This document shows positions 42,387-50,615 of a stretch of 64,000 nucleotides of DNA, in pieces (the first letter of the stretch is position 1; every line of letters starts with the position of its first letter). The stretch is from an uncultured Hungatella sp. (GTDB lineage: Bacteria > Bacillota > Clostridia > Lachnospirales > Lachnospiraceae): the NCBI GenBank assembly GCA_910579515.1, contig CAJTUV010000008.1:33223-97222 (forward strand), read 5' to 3'. The notes beneath the pieces were generated by a model, which was given only the letters and a program-made list of their open reading frames with translations, searched no databases and had not been told where the DNA came from. The translations under genes were made by a program, and so were the position numbers.

Positions 42387-44273
42387 TCAAACATCCTCTG
42401 GCTTTATTCTGGGAATTATCATATTGGCATCCATCTCTTCCTCTGGCAGGAAAGGAGATAAATCTTCCAATGGCGGAGAGGTCAAAGTTCCGTCTGGCAT
42501 CCTTTTGGCTGAAGATTTCGGTTCAAAATTCTGGTCTGTAGTCACAAATACCTCACAAATCGCTGGTCCTTCCGCAGCAAGCGTTTTCTCTATAGCTTCT
42601 GCCAATTCTTTGTTGTGGCAGGCGCTGTAATAAGGATACCCATAAGCCCAGGAAAGTTTCTTCATATCCGGAAAACTTAAGTCCCCGCTATCCACACCAA
42701 TTCCTACTAACGGCTCCCCAAAAAAGTTTTTCTGAGTCTGACGGATAGAATGGTATCCGCCATTGTTGATCAAAAATATTTTAATAGGCAGGTGATGATG
42801 AATAATGGTTTGAAGCTCCTGAAGGTTCATCTGAATGCTTCCGTCCCCAGTTAAAAGAATAATGTCCTTCTTTTCTCCTTCTTGCTCCAGCTGAGCAACA
42901 CAGGCTCCAATAGCGGCCGGAAGGTCATATCCCATGGAAGCCACCGCAGAATTGGAAATAAATCTCTGTCCCTTCTTTATTATATAGCTGTGTCCCCCAG
43001 CTACGCAGGCGGACCCGTTCCCCACTACAGTGATCTGATTCTCCTCTAACCGGCTGCTCAACTCATGTACCAGAGCATAGACATTAGCCTCTCTCCTGTT
43101 GTCATCTATCAGATGCTTTGGCTGTATCACCGGATACGTCTCTTTCCACATGCGACAGGTTTCCAGCCATGTTTGCCCCCTAAGGCCTTCTCCACCGTCC
43201 CATACTGGGATCGTCTCCCTTTGAAGCACCTGCTCCATGACTTCCAACAGCTCTTTTGCATCTGCATGAACCGCCATATCTACATGTACGCTTGGCTTTT
43301 TTAGTTCTTCTATATCTATATCATTGACAATGGTGTAAGCCTCTCTCGCCCATGTTTCATAATTATACCCTACCTGGCGAATACTTAAGCGGCTTCCCAC
43401 AGAAAATACCAAATCACTGTTCTGAACAGCAAAATTTCCCGGCCTGTCCCCCATGCCTCCGGCCCGTCCCACATAGAGGGGATTTTCTGTAGCCATACAG
43501 TCCTGACTGTTCCAACCTGTAGCCACAGGGATCCCCAGCATGGATACCACACGCTGAAATACCGGAAACGCACCTGCAATTCGAATCCCATTTCCTGCAT
43601 TCAAAACTGGTCTCTTTGCCTGACGGATTTTTTCTATAATGGTTTTTGCCGTTTCTTCTGTGACCTTCTCAAGATGAATTCCTGCCCTGCCATGTTCCCG
43701 CTCATAAGCTTCTATATCAAAGCCCTGTAACTCGTCTGTCTCTACAAAAGCCCCCTGTACGTCCAATGGAATATCCAGCCACACAGGTCCCGGCCTTCCG
43801 GCAGCGGCCAGATAGACAGCCTTCTCTAAACAATACCGGATCTCTTCAGGGCGAATCACCATCTCACTGTACTTGGTCATGCAGCCAACGGCCTTTGTAA
43901 TGTCAAATTCCTGATCTCCCATAGCACGAATCCCAACGCCGGACCAACGAGCTGTGGTGTCGTATCGAACCTGGCCTGATAGAACCAGCATAGGAATCGA
44001 ATCCAGCCATCCACCTAAAACACCTGTGATCGCATTCGTACCCCCTGGTCCTGTGGTCACACACACGCAGCCCATCCTATTATAAATCCTGGCATAGCTT
44101 TCCGCCGCTATCGCACACGCCTGTTCATGGTGCTGATACAGACAATGCAGTCTCGGCTCATGTCCCAGTCCGTCATTTAAGTGCATGGCTCCGCCGCCAG
44201 TCACTGAAAAGACCTGAGTGATGCCATGTTCCACCAACTTCTTTGCAATATAATCCGAAACTTTTATTCTCAT
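42387..44273 (-). CDS. thiamine-diphosphate-dependent enzyme, acetolactate-synthase-like
   Basis: The 628-residue protein has the three ThDP-enzyme domains: an N-terminal Pyr domain with the activating Glu in YQHHEQACAIAAESYAR (about 50), a central domain, and a C-terminal PP domain with the GDG...NN motif, LTGDGSIQMNLQEL to FLINNGGYHSIRQTQ. It is first in operon 2. The ATG at 44273 has GGAG 9 bp upstream; an earlier in-frame start lacks one. Being in a sugar operon with a C-methyltransferase, it is unlikely to be IlvB and may attach a two-carbon branch to a keto sugar, as YerE does, or ligate an activated aldehyde. The substrate is unproven. Confidence 0.85.
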   Translation of the reverse strand: MRIKVSDYIAKKLVEHGITQVFSVTGGGAMHLNDGLGHEPRLHCLYQHHEQACAIAAESYARIYNRMGCVCVTTGPGGTNAITGVLGGWLDSIPMLVLSGQVRYDTTARWSGVGIRAMGDQEFDITKAVGCMTKYSEMVIRPEEIRYCLEKAVYLAAAGRPGPVWLDIPLDVQGAFVETDELQGFDIEAYEREHGRAGIHLEKVTEETAKTIIEKIRQAKRPVLNAGNGIRIAGAFPVFQRVVSMLGIPVATGWNSQDCMATENPLYVGRAGGMGDRPGNFAVQNSDLVFSVGSRLSIRQVGYNYETWAREAYTIVNDIDIEELKKPSVHVDMAVHADAKELLEVMEQVLQRETIPVWDGGEGLRGQTWLETCRMWKETYPVIQPKHLIDDNRREANVYALVHELSSRLEENQITVVGNGSACVAGGHSYIIKKGQRFISNSAVASMGYDLPAAIGACVAQLEQEGEKKDIILLTGDGSIQMNLQELQTIIHHHLPIKIFLINNGGYHSIRQTQKNFFGEPLVGIGVDSGDLSFPDMKKLSWAYGYPYYSACHNKELAEAIEKTLAAEGPAICEVFVTTDQNFEPKSSAKRMPDGTLTSPPLEDLSPFLPEEEMDANMIIPRIKPEDV

Positions 44274-44338
44274 CCTAAACGACTCCTTCTTTTTCTCTTT
44301 CCTCTCTGTTCTTCGCCGCAAAATCTATATATTTTTTA

Positions 44339-44344
44339 AGTATA
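44339..44344 (-). promoter_or_regulatory. extended -10 element upstream of glycan operon 2
   Basis: The minus strand reads TGTTATACT (extended -10 TGn plus TATACT) 66-71 bp before the ATG at 44273. The -35 region is weak (TTTCAC). It is the best promoter candidate in the 183-bp divergent gap. For the plus-strand gene, a TATAAT lies at 44436-44441 without a clear -35. Confidence 0.5.
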
Positions 44345-44504
44345 ACACAAATATTTATCCAGTGAAAGCGGTTTTCTTCCTTAACGCTGCCATATTTGCC
44401 ATCAACCTACACTTTCACCCCTCTCCCTTATGGGTTATAATGCAGAAGTAATGCAAATGCAGCAACTGATTTTCGGCCTTAAGAAAAAGGAGAGAAATAA
44501 TTTT

Positions 44505-45935
44505 ATGAAAAAACACGTTAAGTTAACGGCTGTATTATCCACCGCGGCAGTGATGGCCGCATTTGTCCCTGCATTTACTTCTACCGCTCTGGCAAAGTCT
44601 ACGGGCTGGACCCAGGAAGGTGAAGATTGGAAGTACTATGACTCCGACGGTTACTATTTAACTGATTCCTGGAAGAAGCAGGACAAAGACTGGTTCTACT
44701 TGGACGAGGACGGAAACATTTCCTTTAACAGCCAGATAGACGAATACTATGTGGGTGCTGACGGAAAACGAGTTTCTAATCAGTGGGTTTCCGTTGAAAA
44801 TGAAGATTACGATGGTTCTGATGACGAGCCTGAGTTCTACTGGTTCTACTACAGCCATGATGGAAAGTTCTTAAACTCCAGATTCAAAAAGATTGATGAT
44901 AAAACTTACTACTTCGACAGCGAGGGCCACATGCTTACCGGACTTCAGGAGATTGATGGCGCCACCTACTATTTCGGAAATGAAAAAGACGGCGTTATGC
45001 AAACTGGCTGGGTAGATTTAACAGATTACGCAGACGACAACGATGACGAAACTGTTTGGTCTTACTTTAACGGCGATGGCCAGAGGATTGAGAATCAGGT
45101 GGATAAAAAAATCGGAACCAGCTTCTACACCTTTGAAAACGGCAAGATGGTAACCGGATGGTATCAGCTGCCTGCCCAGGCAAGCGTAGAAGCTACGCCT
45201 GAGGCTGAGAGCGAAAATGCAGACGGTGTACAGGAGGCTGAGGGCGAAAATGTAGATGGTGCACAGGAGGCTGAAGACAGCACCAATGCTGAGGCTGAAA
45301 ATTCAGATGCTGCACAAAACCCTGTCGCTCGTTATCAGTATTACAACGAAGACGGAACCCGTGCTTCTGGTTGGAAGAATATCACAGGAATCCCAGGCAT
45401 TAGCCAGGAAGATGAAATTTACAGATTCTACTTCAAAAGCGGTAAACCTTATTTTGCAGAGACAGGTCTTCAGATTTTCCGCATTAATGCTGAACGCTAC
45501 TGCTTTAATGCCAAAGGCGAGATGCAGACAGGGCTTCAGAACATCACATTAGAAGATGGTGCTGCTTACAACTTCTACTTTGATAAAAATGGTATTATGA
45601 AGGTTGGCAAACAGAATATCTATGATGAAGATTCTGGTATTACTCAGACCTGGTTCTTCGAGACTGATAATGAAAAACGTGGTCAGGGCTATCATGGAAT
45701 TCGTGACAATATTATTTACGAAAATGGATTGCGCAAACAGGCTGATTCCCATATGCGTTATGCTCCTGTAACTTTTGAAGGACAGAATTACCTGGTAAAC
45801 GCTTCTGGGTCCATTCAGAAAGCGAGCGCTTCCTCTAAGTCTTCTGAGCGTCCTGAATTAGGCGCCGGTTACCGTGACTTAAAGGATGCCTATGAAAACA
45901 TCTGGACCGTTGATACAAACGGCGTTATTCAGTAA
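44505..45935 (+). CDS. secreted cell-wall-binding repeat protein (choline-binding-like repeats)
   Basis: The 476-residue protein has a signal peptide (about 1-30, ending TSTALA then KS). The rest is mostly ~20-residue aromatic repeats of the WY(Y/F)xxxDGxxxTGW type found in choline-binding/glucan-binding proteins, such as WKYYDSDGYYLTDSWKK and TYYFDSEGHMLTGLQEI. A linker near residues 233-272 is Glu/Ala/Asp-rich with 11-residue tandem units. It has no catalytic domain. ATG at 44505 with AAGGAGA upstream. It is divergent from operon 2 and probably decorates the wall glycan. Confidence 0.85.
   Translation: MKKHVKLTAVLSTAAVMAAFVPAFTSTALAKSTGWTQEGEDWKYYDSDGYYLTDSWKKQDKDWFYLDEDGNISFNSQIDEYYVGADGKRVSNQWVSVENEDYDGSDDEPEFYWFYYSHDGKFLNSRFKKIDDKTYYFDSEGHMLTGLQEIDGATYYFGNEKDGVMQTGWVDLTDYADDNDDETVWSYFNGDGQRIENQVDKKIGTSFYTFENGKMVTGWYQLPAQASVEATPEAESENADGVQEAEGENVDGAQEAEDSTNAEAENSDAAQNPVARYQYYNEDGTRASGWKNITGIPGISQEDEIYRFYFKSGKPYFAETGLQIFRINAERYCFNAKGEMQTGLQNITLEDGAAYNFYFDKNGIMKVGKQNIYDEDSGITQTWFFETDNEKRGQGYHGIRDNIIYENGLRKQADSHMRYAPVTFEGQNYLVNASGSIQKASASSKSSERPELGAGYRDLKDAYENIWTVDTNGVIQ
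45201..45317 (+). repeat. 33-bp in-frame tandem repeat in the cell-wall-binding protein gene
   Basis: Two units (45201-45233, 45234-45266) differ at 5 of 33 bases and a third diverged one follows. They encode EAESENADGVQ / EAEGENVDGAQ, an acidic spacer. As 33 is a multiple of 3, copy change alters only length. Confidence 0.8.
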
Positions 45936-45967
45936 CACAGCTTCTATAACAATTTAATCATCCGTTC

Positions 45968-46010
45968 AAAACTGCCAGAATAAGATATTTTGGCAGTTTT
46001 TCTTATTTTT
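45968..46010 (+). terminator. intrinsic terminator
   Basis: AAACTGCCA (45968-45976) pairs with TGGCAGTTT (45991-45999) and is followed by TTTCTTATTTTTT. It lies 33 bp after the preceding stop. Confidence 0.9.
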
Positions 46011-46079
46011 TGTTACATTTTATCTGTTTCTCAGTTTTATTTATATTAGGGGGATTATTTTATGTTAGGAGGAGCTACT

Positions 46080-46496
46080 ATGAGAGATTTATCCGTTTAC
46101 TATTGTAAGAAGTGCGGCTATTATGCTTACTACCAACTGCCTAAAAATGCCATTTGTCCTACTTGTGATTGCAAAATGACCATCATTGACATGCGCTATC
46201 AGGATTTCATGGATTTAAGCTATGAGGAACGAGACCGCCTGATAAGTCGCTTGATTATCGAGGCTTCCTCCTCTCTTGTCCATCGCATTTGTGCTCCAGC
46301 TAAATTTTATAATCAAAGGGAGTTAATTGGCCATTTGACCCAAGAACTGTCGGAGCTGGAAAAGGAAAACAAACAATTAAGTGAAACTATTGAATGGATG
46401 CACCAGTTAATCTGGGAACAACTACATAAAACAAAAGCGCTGGAACAAGAGTTGAGAGAATTAAAACAGCGGAAAAAGGAATCTGGGGAGCTATGA
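46080..46496 (+). CDS. small zinc-ribbon + coiled-coil protein of unknown function
   Basis: The 138-residue protein has an N-terminal zinc-ribbon (CKKCGYYAYYQLPKNAICPTC, Cys near residues 9, 12, 26, 29) and a C-terminal long coiled coil (about 82-132, LTQELSELEKENKQLSETIE, then EQELRELKQRK). ATG at 46080 with AGGAGG 9-10 bp upstream; an ATG six codons earlier overlaps that site. No known function. It faces the small coiled-coil gene on the opposite strand, both ending within 22 bp. Confidence 0.7.
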   Translation: MRDLSVYYCKKCGYYAYYQLPKNAICPTCDCKMTIIDMRYQDFMDLSYEERDRLISRLIIEASSSLVHRICAPAKFYNQRELIGHLTQELSELEKENKQLSETIEWMHQLIWEQLHKTKALEQELRELKQRKKESGEL

Positions 46497-46506
46497 ACTC
46501 CCCCAG
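46483..46506. terminator. bidirectional hairpin between convergent small genes
   Basis: CTGGGGAG (46483-46490) pairs with CTCCCCCAG (46498-46506), spanning the stop of the plus-strand gene just before the minus-strand gene ends. Confidence 0.55.
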
Positions 46507-46517
46507 TTCCATTATCC

Positions 46518-46667
46518 CTAACCCTTAGGATTAGCTGAAACATACTGGAGAATTAGTCGATTTAATGTTACACGCATTTGTGCCACAATTTCCAGAAGCA
46601 TGTCATTGTCATTTTTCAATCTCTGATTCTCCGCTTCTAATGCCGATATTCTTTCCTTCTCGCTCAT
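46518..46667 (-). CDS. very small coiled-coil protein
   Basis: The 49-residue product reads MSEKERISALEAENQRLKND then a Leu-heptad helix and a polar C-terminus. ATG at 46667 has GGAGG 8 bp upstream; the open frame continues 29 codons further up without such a site. It looks like a single leucine zipper, perhaps an oligomeric small regulator or scaffold. Its convergent neighbour also carries a coiled coil, so the two may interact; that is a guess. Confidence 0.6.
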   Translation of the reverse strand: MSEKERISALEAENQRLKNDNDMLLEIVAQMRVTLNRLILQYVSANPKG

Positions 46668-46754
46668 GGATTGACCCTCCTTCTTTTTGACCTGGCTTAA
46701 ATATACCGTATTTCTTTTTGTTTGAAAAGCGAATTTAAACGCACAATTCGACAT

Positions 46755-47211
46755 AATTCTTTGTTTTTTTCTATAATATTTTTATTTGTCTTTATTTTTG
46801 CAGCGTTTATACTATATATGCCATTTCCTTCCAATACCAAACACCATTTGTAGAACCCTGTCTGAATTTCAGACTAAAAGATTGTCGAAATCTTTTTTAA
46901 CACAAATCAAATTGGATGTTCTTGTCAGACAAGGTTTCTCTTCAAATTAAAAGAGCAACGAAACATTTTCATACATTTCGCTGCCTTCCCCTATCTGTTC
47001 CCCTGTATCACCACTTCTATTATGACGATCCTCTTTTTGTGTATGAGGCATACGATCTTATGTCTATTATACCCTGATTTTCCCAAGGAATCAACCAGTA
47101 TTTTGAAGTTGTTGTTGCGCGGCCTGGCGTCGTCATGCTTTACCTGACACTTGAATGACCTTGTTAAGAATCTCGTCTAAAAATTGTAAGATTTAATAAC
47201 GCTTTCCTATC
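46755..47211. other. gene-free intergenic stretch with several small hairpins
   Basis: No ORF with a ribosome site is seen. It contains the palindrome GTCTGAATTTCAGAC (46860-46874) and a terminator-like AAAGATT/AATCTTT hairpin followed by TTT (46877-46898). CTTG-loop-CAAG and CTCTT...AAGAG stems follow near 46920-46956. Together they could be the end of a small transcript or a small RNA, but I could not assign a family. Confidence 0.35.
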
Positions 47212-47240
47212 TAGGCAATATTTGCTTATTATGATATAAT
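47212..47240 (+). promoter_or_regulatory. sigma-A promoter for the short cell-wall-binding protein
   Basis: TAGGCA (47212-47217), a 17-bp spacer and a perfect TATAAT (47235-47240) lie 38 bp before the ATG at 47279. Confidence 0.65.
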
Positions 47241-47278
47241 ACTATCAAGAAACAGAGAGAAGAGGGAGTCGTGATCAT

Positions 47279-47599
47279 ATGAAACAGAAAAGAATCACTA
47301 CCATCGTACTTTCCTTTCTGATGATGCTTTTTTCTTCTTTTTCAGTTTTCGCTGGAACCTGGACAGAACACACAGACAACACCTGGACGTATGTAAATGA
47401 TGATGGCGAGAGTGTTACTGGTTGGATCGAAGACAACGGAAGCCATTATTACTTGGATAAAGATGGTTACAAAAAGACTGGCTGGTTTAAATCAAAAGGG
47501 TGTTGGTATTATTTTGATGAAGAAGGGGTTATGGCATCAGACACCTGGATAGACAATTATTATGTCAATTCAGACGGCAAATGGAAAGGAACAAGATAG
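47279..47599 (+). CDS. short secreted cell-wall-binding repeat protein
   Basis: The 106-residue protein has a signal peptide (to about residue 25, VFAG) and three or four aromatic choline-binding-like repeats (WIEDNGSHYYLDKDGYKKTG, WYYFDEEGVMASDTW). It is essentially just a wall-binding module, too short for an effector domain. GAGGGA precedes the ATG, and a promoter with perfect -10 lies upstream. Confidence 0.85.
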   Translation: MKQKRITTIVLSFLMMLFSSFSVFAGTWTEHTDNTWTYVNDDGESVTGWIEDNGSHYYLDKDGYKKTGWFKSKGCWYYFDEEGVMASDTWIDNYYVNSDGKWKGTR

Positions 47600-47600
47600 A

Positions 47601-47641
47601 GACTGTTGCATTTACATTTATGCAACAGTCTCTTTCCTTTT
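47601..47641. terminator. terminator hairpin with T-run
   Basis: GACTGTTGCAT (47601-47611) pairs with ATGCAACAGTC (47620-47630), followed by TCTTTCCTTTT. It serves the plus-strand gene and probably also the ATPase gene ending at 47653 on the minus strand. Confidence 0.85.
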
Positions 47642-47652
47642 ATTTTCTTCTT

Positions 47653-49374
47653 TTATCCTCTGAATCGGTTCAGACAAGCAAAAAGTTCTTGTTTTCTTGG
47701 CTTGGCCAATCCACACGGCACATAAGACCCACAAAAGGGCTCCCATCCCTTCTTTTCTATCAGTTCCCACAGTATCTCTACAATCTGCTGTATCGTTTTT
47801 CTTCCATCAATCACCTGCTCCAGGCCATAGCGCAGCAAATGAGCCAACGCGCTTGTCTGTTCACTGTCCGCCAGTTGTTCCACATAGCGCAAATCCACCA
47901 ATTCCTTATCAATCGAAAAAGCATCCCTCCCCATGGTTTTCACCTTCATCGTGTCACGGCGTCGGCTGTCACCACGGCGTTCCTGACGATCCTGTCCCAT
48001 TTTTCTGTCCGCCAAAAGCTTTCTCTGCTTAAAATCAGGTAATCCAAAACCTGGAGCCTGAATCCTGGGAGCCATATGGTCCTTACATAGTCCCTTCACC
48101 TGTTCTGTAATGTCCATTGGATGGTAACAATCCATCTGCAAAATTTTATCTGCAATATAGAAAAACGCCCCTGAGCTTCCAGCTACCAAAACTGTAGATA
48201 TTCCTGCCTCCTCAAATAAATCTCTGGCCCTCTCCAGAAACGGAGTAATAGGCTCCTTCTCCCGACTGATCACCTGCTGCATAAAATCGTCCCGTACCAT
48301 AAAATTCGTGGCAGATGTATCTTCATCAATCAAAAAGAGCCGTGCATTAGCCTCAATCCCTTCCACTACTCCCGCTGCCTGAGAAGTGCTGCCGCTGGCA
48401 TCTGGAGTAGAAAAACAAGAAGTATCTTTTTTATTAGGCAAGTCATTAATAAACAGAGAAATATCTACATTGCGTATGGAACGTCCATCCTCTGCCCTCA
48501 GCTTCACAGCCGTATTATCAGTAATTACAAACTCTCTTCCATCGCCAGAAATATGGTTATACACGCCCATCTGCAAAGCAGACAGCAATGTAGACTTACC
48601 ATGATACCCGCCGCCGACAATCAAAGTGATACCGGCTGGAACTGCCATTCCCGTTATCTCTCCTTTATGGGGCAGCAAAAAAGTCCTCTCCATAGACTTT
48701 GGAGAAACAAATGCCACGCTGTCCTTCATAGGCAGGTCAGACACCCCGCTTTTCCTGGGTAAAATGGCCCCGTTGGCTACAAACCCTATAAGATTTTCTT
48801 CTTTCAAAATATTTCTCACCGCTTCCTGGTCCTCTGCCAGAAAAACCGCCTGCTCCACCCGTTTTCCGTCTAATTTTGAAAATAAGAAGCTATTCTCTAC
48901 ACATGGCGGAAGAAACTCAAAAAGAATCTTTTCTAATTCTCCTGCATTGATAGTCCGGCCAAAGGCAGGAAATCCTACATGAAACCGCACAATGATTTTG
49001 GAATCTGTAATCTGGCAGGCGCTTCGCTCCAAGACCTCCTGTCCGCATCTGGTAATGGCAATGAGACCGCTTTTTCCTGATCCTTTTGCCTTAAAGTTGT
49101 AGTCTTCTACTTTTGAGGCAAATAATCTGGTCAGGTAATCCTGAAGGGCAATTCTGGAGCAGTCCTTTTTAAAATAGGCTTCTGGAAATCCAGCCGCTTT
49201 GTGGGGAATCTCAATGTGAAGGCTGGATGGGGAGGCGAATGGATCGCCTTGTACGTGGTCAATGAATAATTGATATTTTGCAAATTGGTATCCGCCGGCT
49301 ATGGATTTGTAGGCCGGATAACTTTTGTGGTCGATTGAGCGCAGCAGGGTGCGCAGGTCGTTGGATGATTTCAT
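47653..49374 (-). CDS. ABC-class ATPase (COG3044)
   Basis: The 573-residue protein has a P-loop VGGGYHGKSTLL (about 251-262) and Walker B-like RLFLIDEDTSATNFM (about 343-357). It lacks the usual LSGGQ signature and membrane segments. The fold and order match the COG3044 predicted ABC-class ATPases, a conserved but uncharacterised family. GGGAGG lies 11 bp before the ATG. It stands alone between two cell-wall clusters; no partner gene is obvious. Confidence 0.82.
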   Translation of the reverse strand: MKSSNDLRTLLRSIDHKSYPAYKSIAGGYQFAKYQLFIDHVQGDPFASPSSLHIEIPHKAAGFPEAYFKKDCSRIALQDYLTRLFASKVEDYNFKAKGSGKSGLIAITRCGQEVLERSACQITDSKIIVRFHVGFPAFGRTINAGELEKILFEFLPPCVENSFLFSKLDGKRVEQAVFLAEDQEAVRNILKEENLIGFVANGAILPRKSGVSDLPMKDSVAFVSPKSMERTFLLPHKGEITGMAVPAGITLIVGGGYHGKSTLLSALQMGVYNHISGDGREFVITDNTAVKLRAEDGRSIRNVDISLFINDLPNKKDTSCFSTPDASGSTSQAAGVVEGIEANARLFLIDEDTSATNFMVRDDFMQQVISREKEPITPFLERARDLFEEAGISTVLVAGSSGAFFYIADKILQMDCYHPMDITEQVKGLCKDHMAPRIQAPGFGLPDFKQRKLLADRKMGQDRQERRGDSRRRDTMKVKTMGRDAFSIDKELVDLRYVEQLADSEQTSALAHLLRYGLEQVIDGRKTIQQIVEILWELIEKKGWEPFCGSYVPCGLAKPRKQELFACLNRFRG

Positions 49375-49573
49375 GGTTCGTTATGCCTCCCGAGATGTGG
49401 TGAAAAATATATCCCAAATTTGCTTTTTCTCCTGCAAACATTCATAAAAAATGATCATTGCATGAAAACTATTTTAGAACAATATAACAATAAAATCAAT
49501 GGCTCTTTTGATTTTTTTGACAGCCTGAGTGCAAAGGGGGACGTTCTCCGATTAGGGAATTATATTGAATATT

Positions 49574-50581
49574 TCATTTAACCGCCCCCAAACTTATTGC
49601 CTGATCTGGCAAATAGTTATTATTAGCCTTACTTCCTATTATTAAATCCCAGTACTTAGCAGGAATTCCGCTATCATTACGCTTTACCGTAAGATTATCC
49701 TCTGTAAACGGTTGCCCTTTCTCAATAACGCTCTTGGCAACGATCCTTTTAATCACAACACTTGATATTTTTCTCTCTGCATCTGTAGGAGCTTTTTTTG
49801 CTGTTCCCATGGCGCACTCTATATTTCTGATTGCTTGAACCATTTTCTTAAATTCACCTGGCTCCATACTTGCAGCATGATCGGGCCCTTTTAACCCCTT
49901 ATCAAGAGTAAAATGTTTTTCTATTACCACTGCCCCCATAGCAACGGCAGCAACAGGCACTTCAGTACCCAATGTGTGATCTGAATACCCTACTGATAAA
50001 TGAAACGCATTTTTAAGCGTCTTCATTGCATTCAAATTTACATCTTCATATGGGCATGGATAACTAGTTGTACAATGCAAAATTGTAATATTATCCGTAC
50101 CTCCCTCTTGTAAAGCATGCAAAGAAATATCAATGTCTGCCAACGTGCTCATTCCAGTACTTAATATTACTGGTAGATGCTTACTTCCAATGTACTTTAA
50201 GAAGGGAATATTTCCTATCTCTCCAGAGCCTACTTTTATAAAAGGAACTCCCAAAGTCACAAGAAAATCCAAACTCTCTTTATCATCAACAGTAGACGCA
50301 AATAAAATCCCAACAGAATCACAATACTCCTTTATTCTTTTAAAACTTTGGAAAGATAATTCCAGTCTTTTTAACATGTCAAATTGCGACTCTTCTTTTC
50401 CTGCGTTTTTTTTCTGATAGTCCGCCTGTTCAACATTGTGGGTTATAATGTTTTCTGTTTTCCACATCTGAAATTTTATAATGTCCGCTCCTGATTCCTT
50501 GGCAGCATCACATAATCTAAACGCCATGTCCAAATCGCCATTATGATTTACTCCTGCCTCTGCTATAATTAAGGTTCTCAT
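49574..50581 (-). CDS. nonulosonic acid synthase (NeuB/LegI-like)
   Basis: The 335-residue protein has the NeuB TIM-barrel domain (IIAEAGVNHNGDLDMAFRLC at the start, HCTTSYPCPYEDVNLNAM, GYSDHTLG, EKHFTLDKGLKGPDHAASME) and a C-terminal SAF domain (about 280-335, RIVAKSVIEKGQPFTEDNL). It condenses a 6-carbon sugar with phosphoenolpyruvate. In this operon the precursor is probably the legionaminic-acid type (2,4-diacetamido-2,4,6-trideoxymannose). GGAGGCG precedes the ATG. Last gene of operon 3. Confidence 0.93.
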   Translation of the reverse strand: MRTLIIAEAGVNHNGDLDMAFRLCDAAKESGADIIKFQMWKTENIITHNVEQADYQKKNAGKEESQFDMLKRLELSFQSFKRIKEYCDSVGILFASTVDDKESLDFLVTLGVPFIKVGSGEIGNIPFLKYIGSKHLPVILSTGMSTLADIDISLHALQEGGTDNITILHCTTSYPCPYEDVNLNAMKTLKNAFHLSVGYSDHTLGTEVPVAAVAMGAVVIEKHFTLDKGLKGPDHAASMEPGEFKKMVQAIRNIECAMGTAKKAPTDAERKISSVVIKRIVAKSVIEKGQPFTEDNLTVKRNDSGIPAKYWDLIIGSKANNNYLPDQAISLGAVK

Positions 50582-50615
50582 TATCGCCTCCTAATGACTA
50601 ATTTAATTTTTCTCC

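Noticed and set aside
49462..49566. 34-codon ORF MKTILEQYNNKINGSFDFFD...
   Set aside because: It starts ATG and resembles the start of some hypothetical proteins (YNxKIxG pattern), but has no ribosome site and stops early. It may be a gene remnant and is too weak to call.
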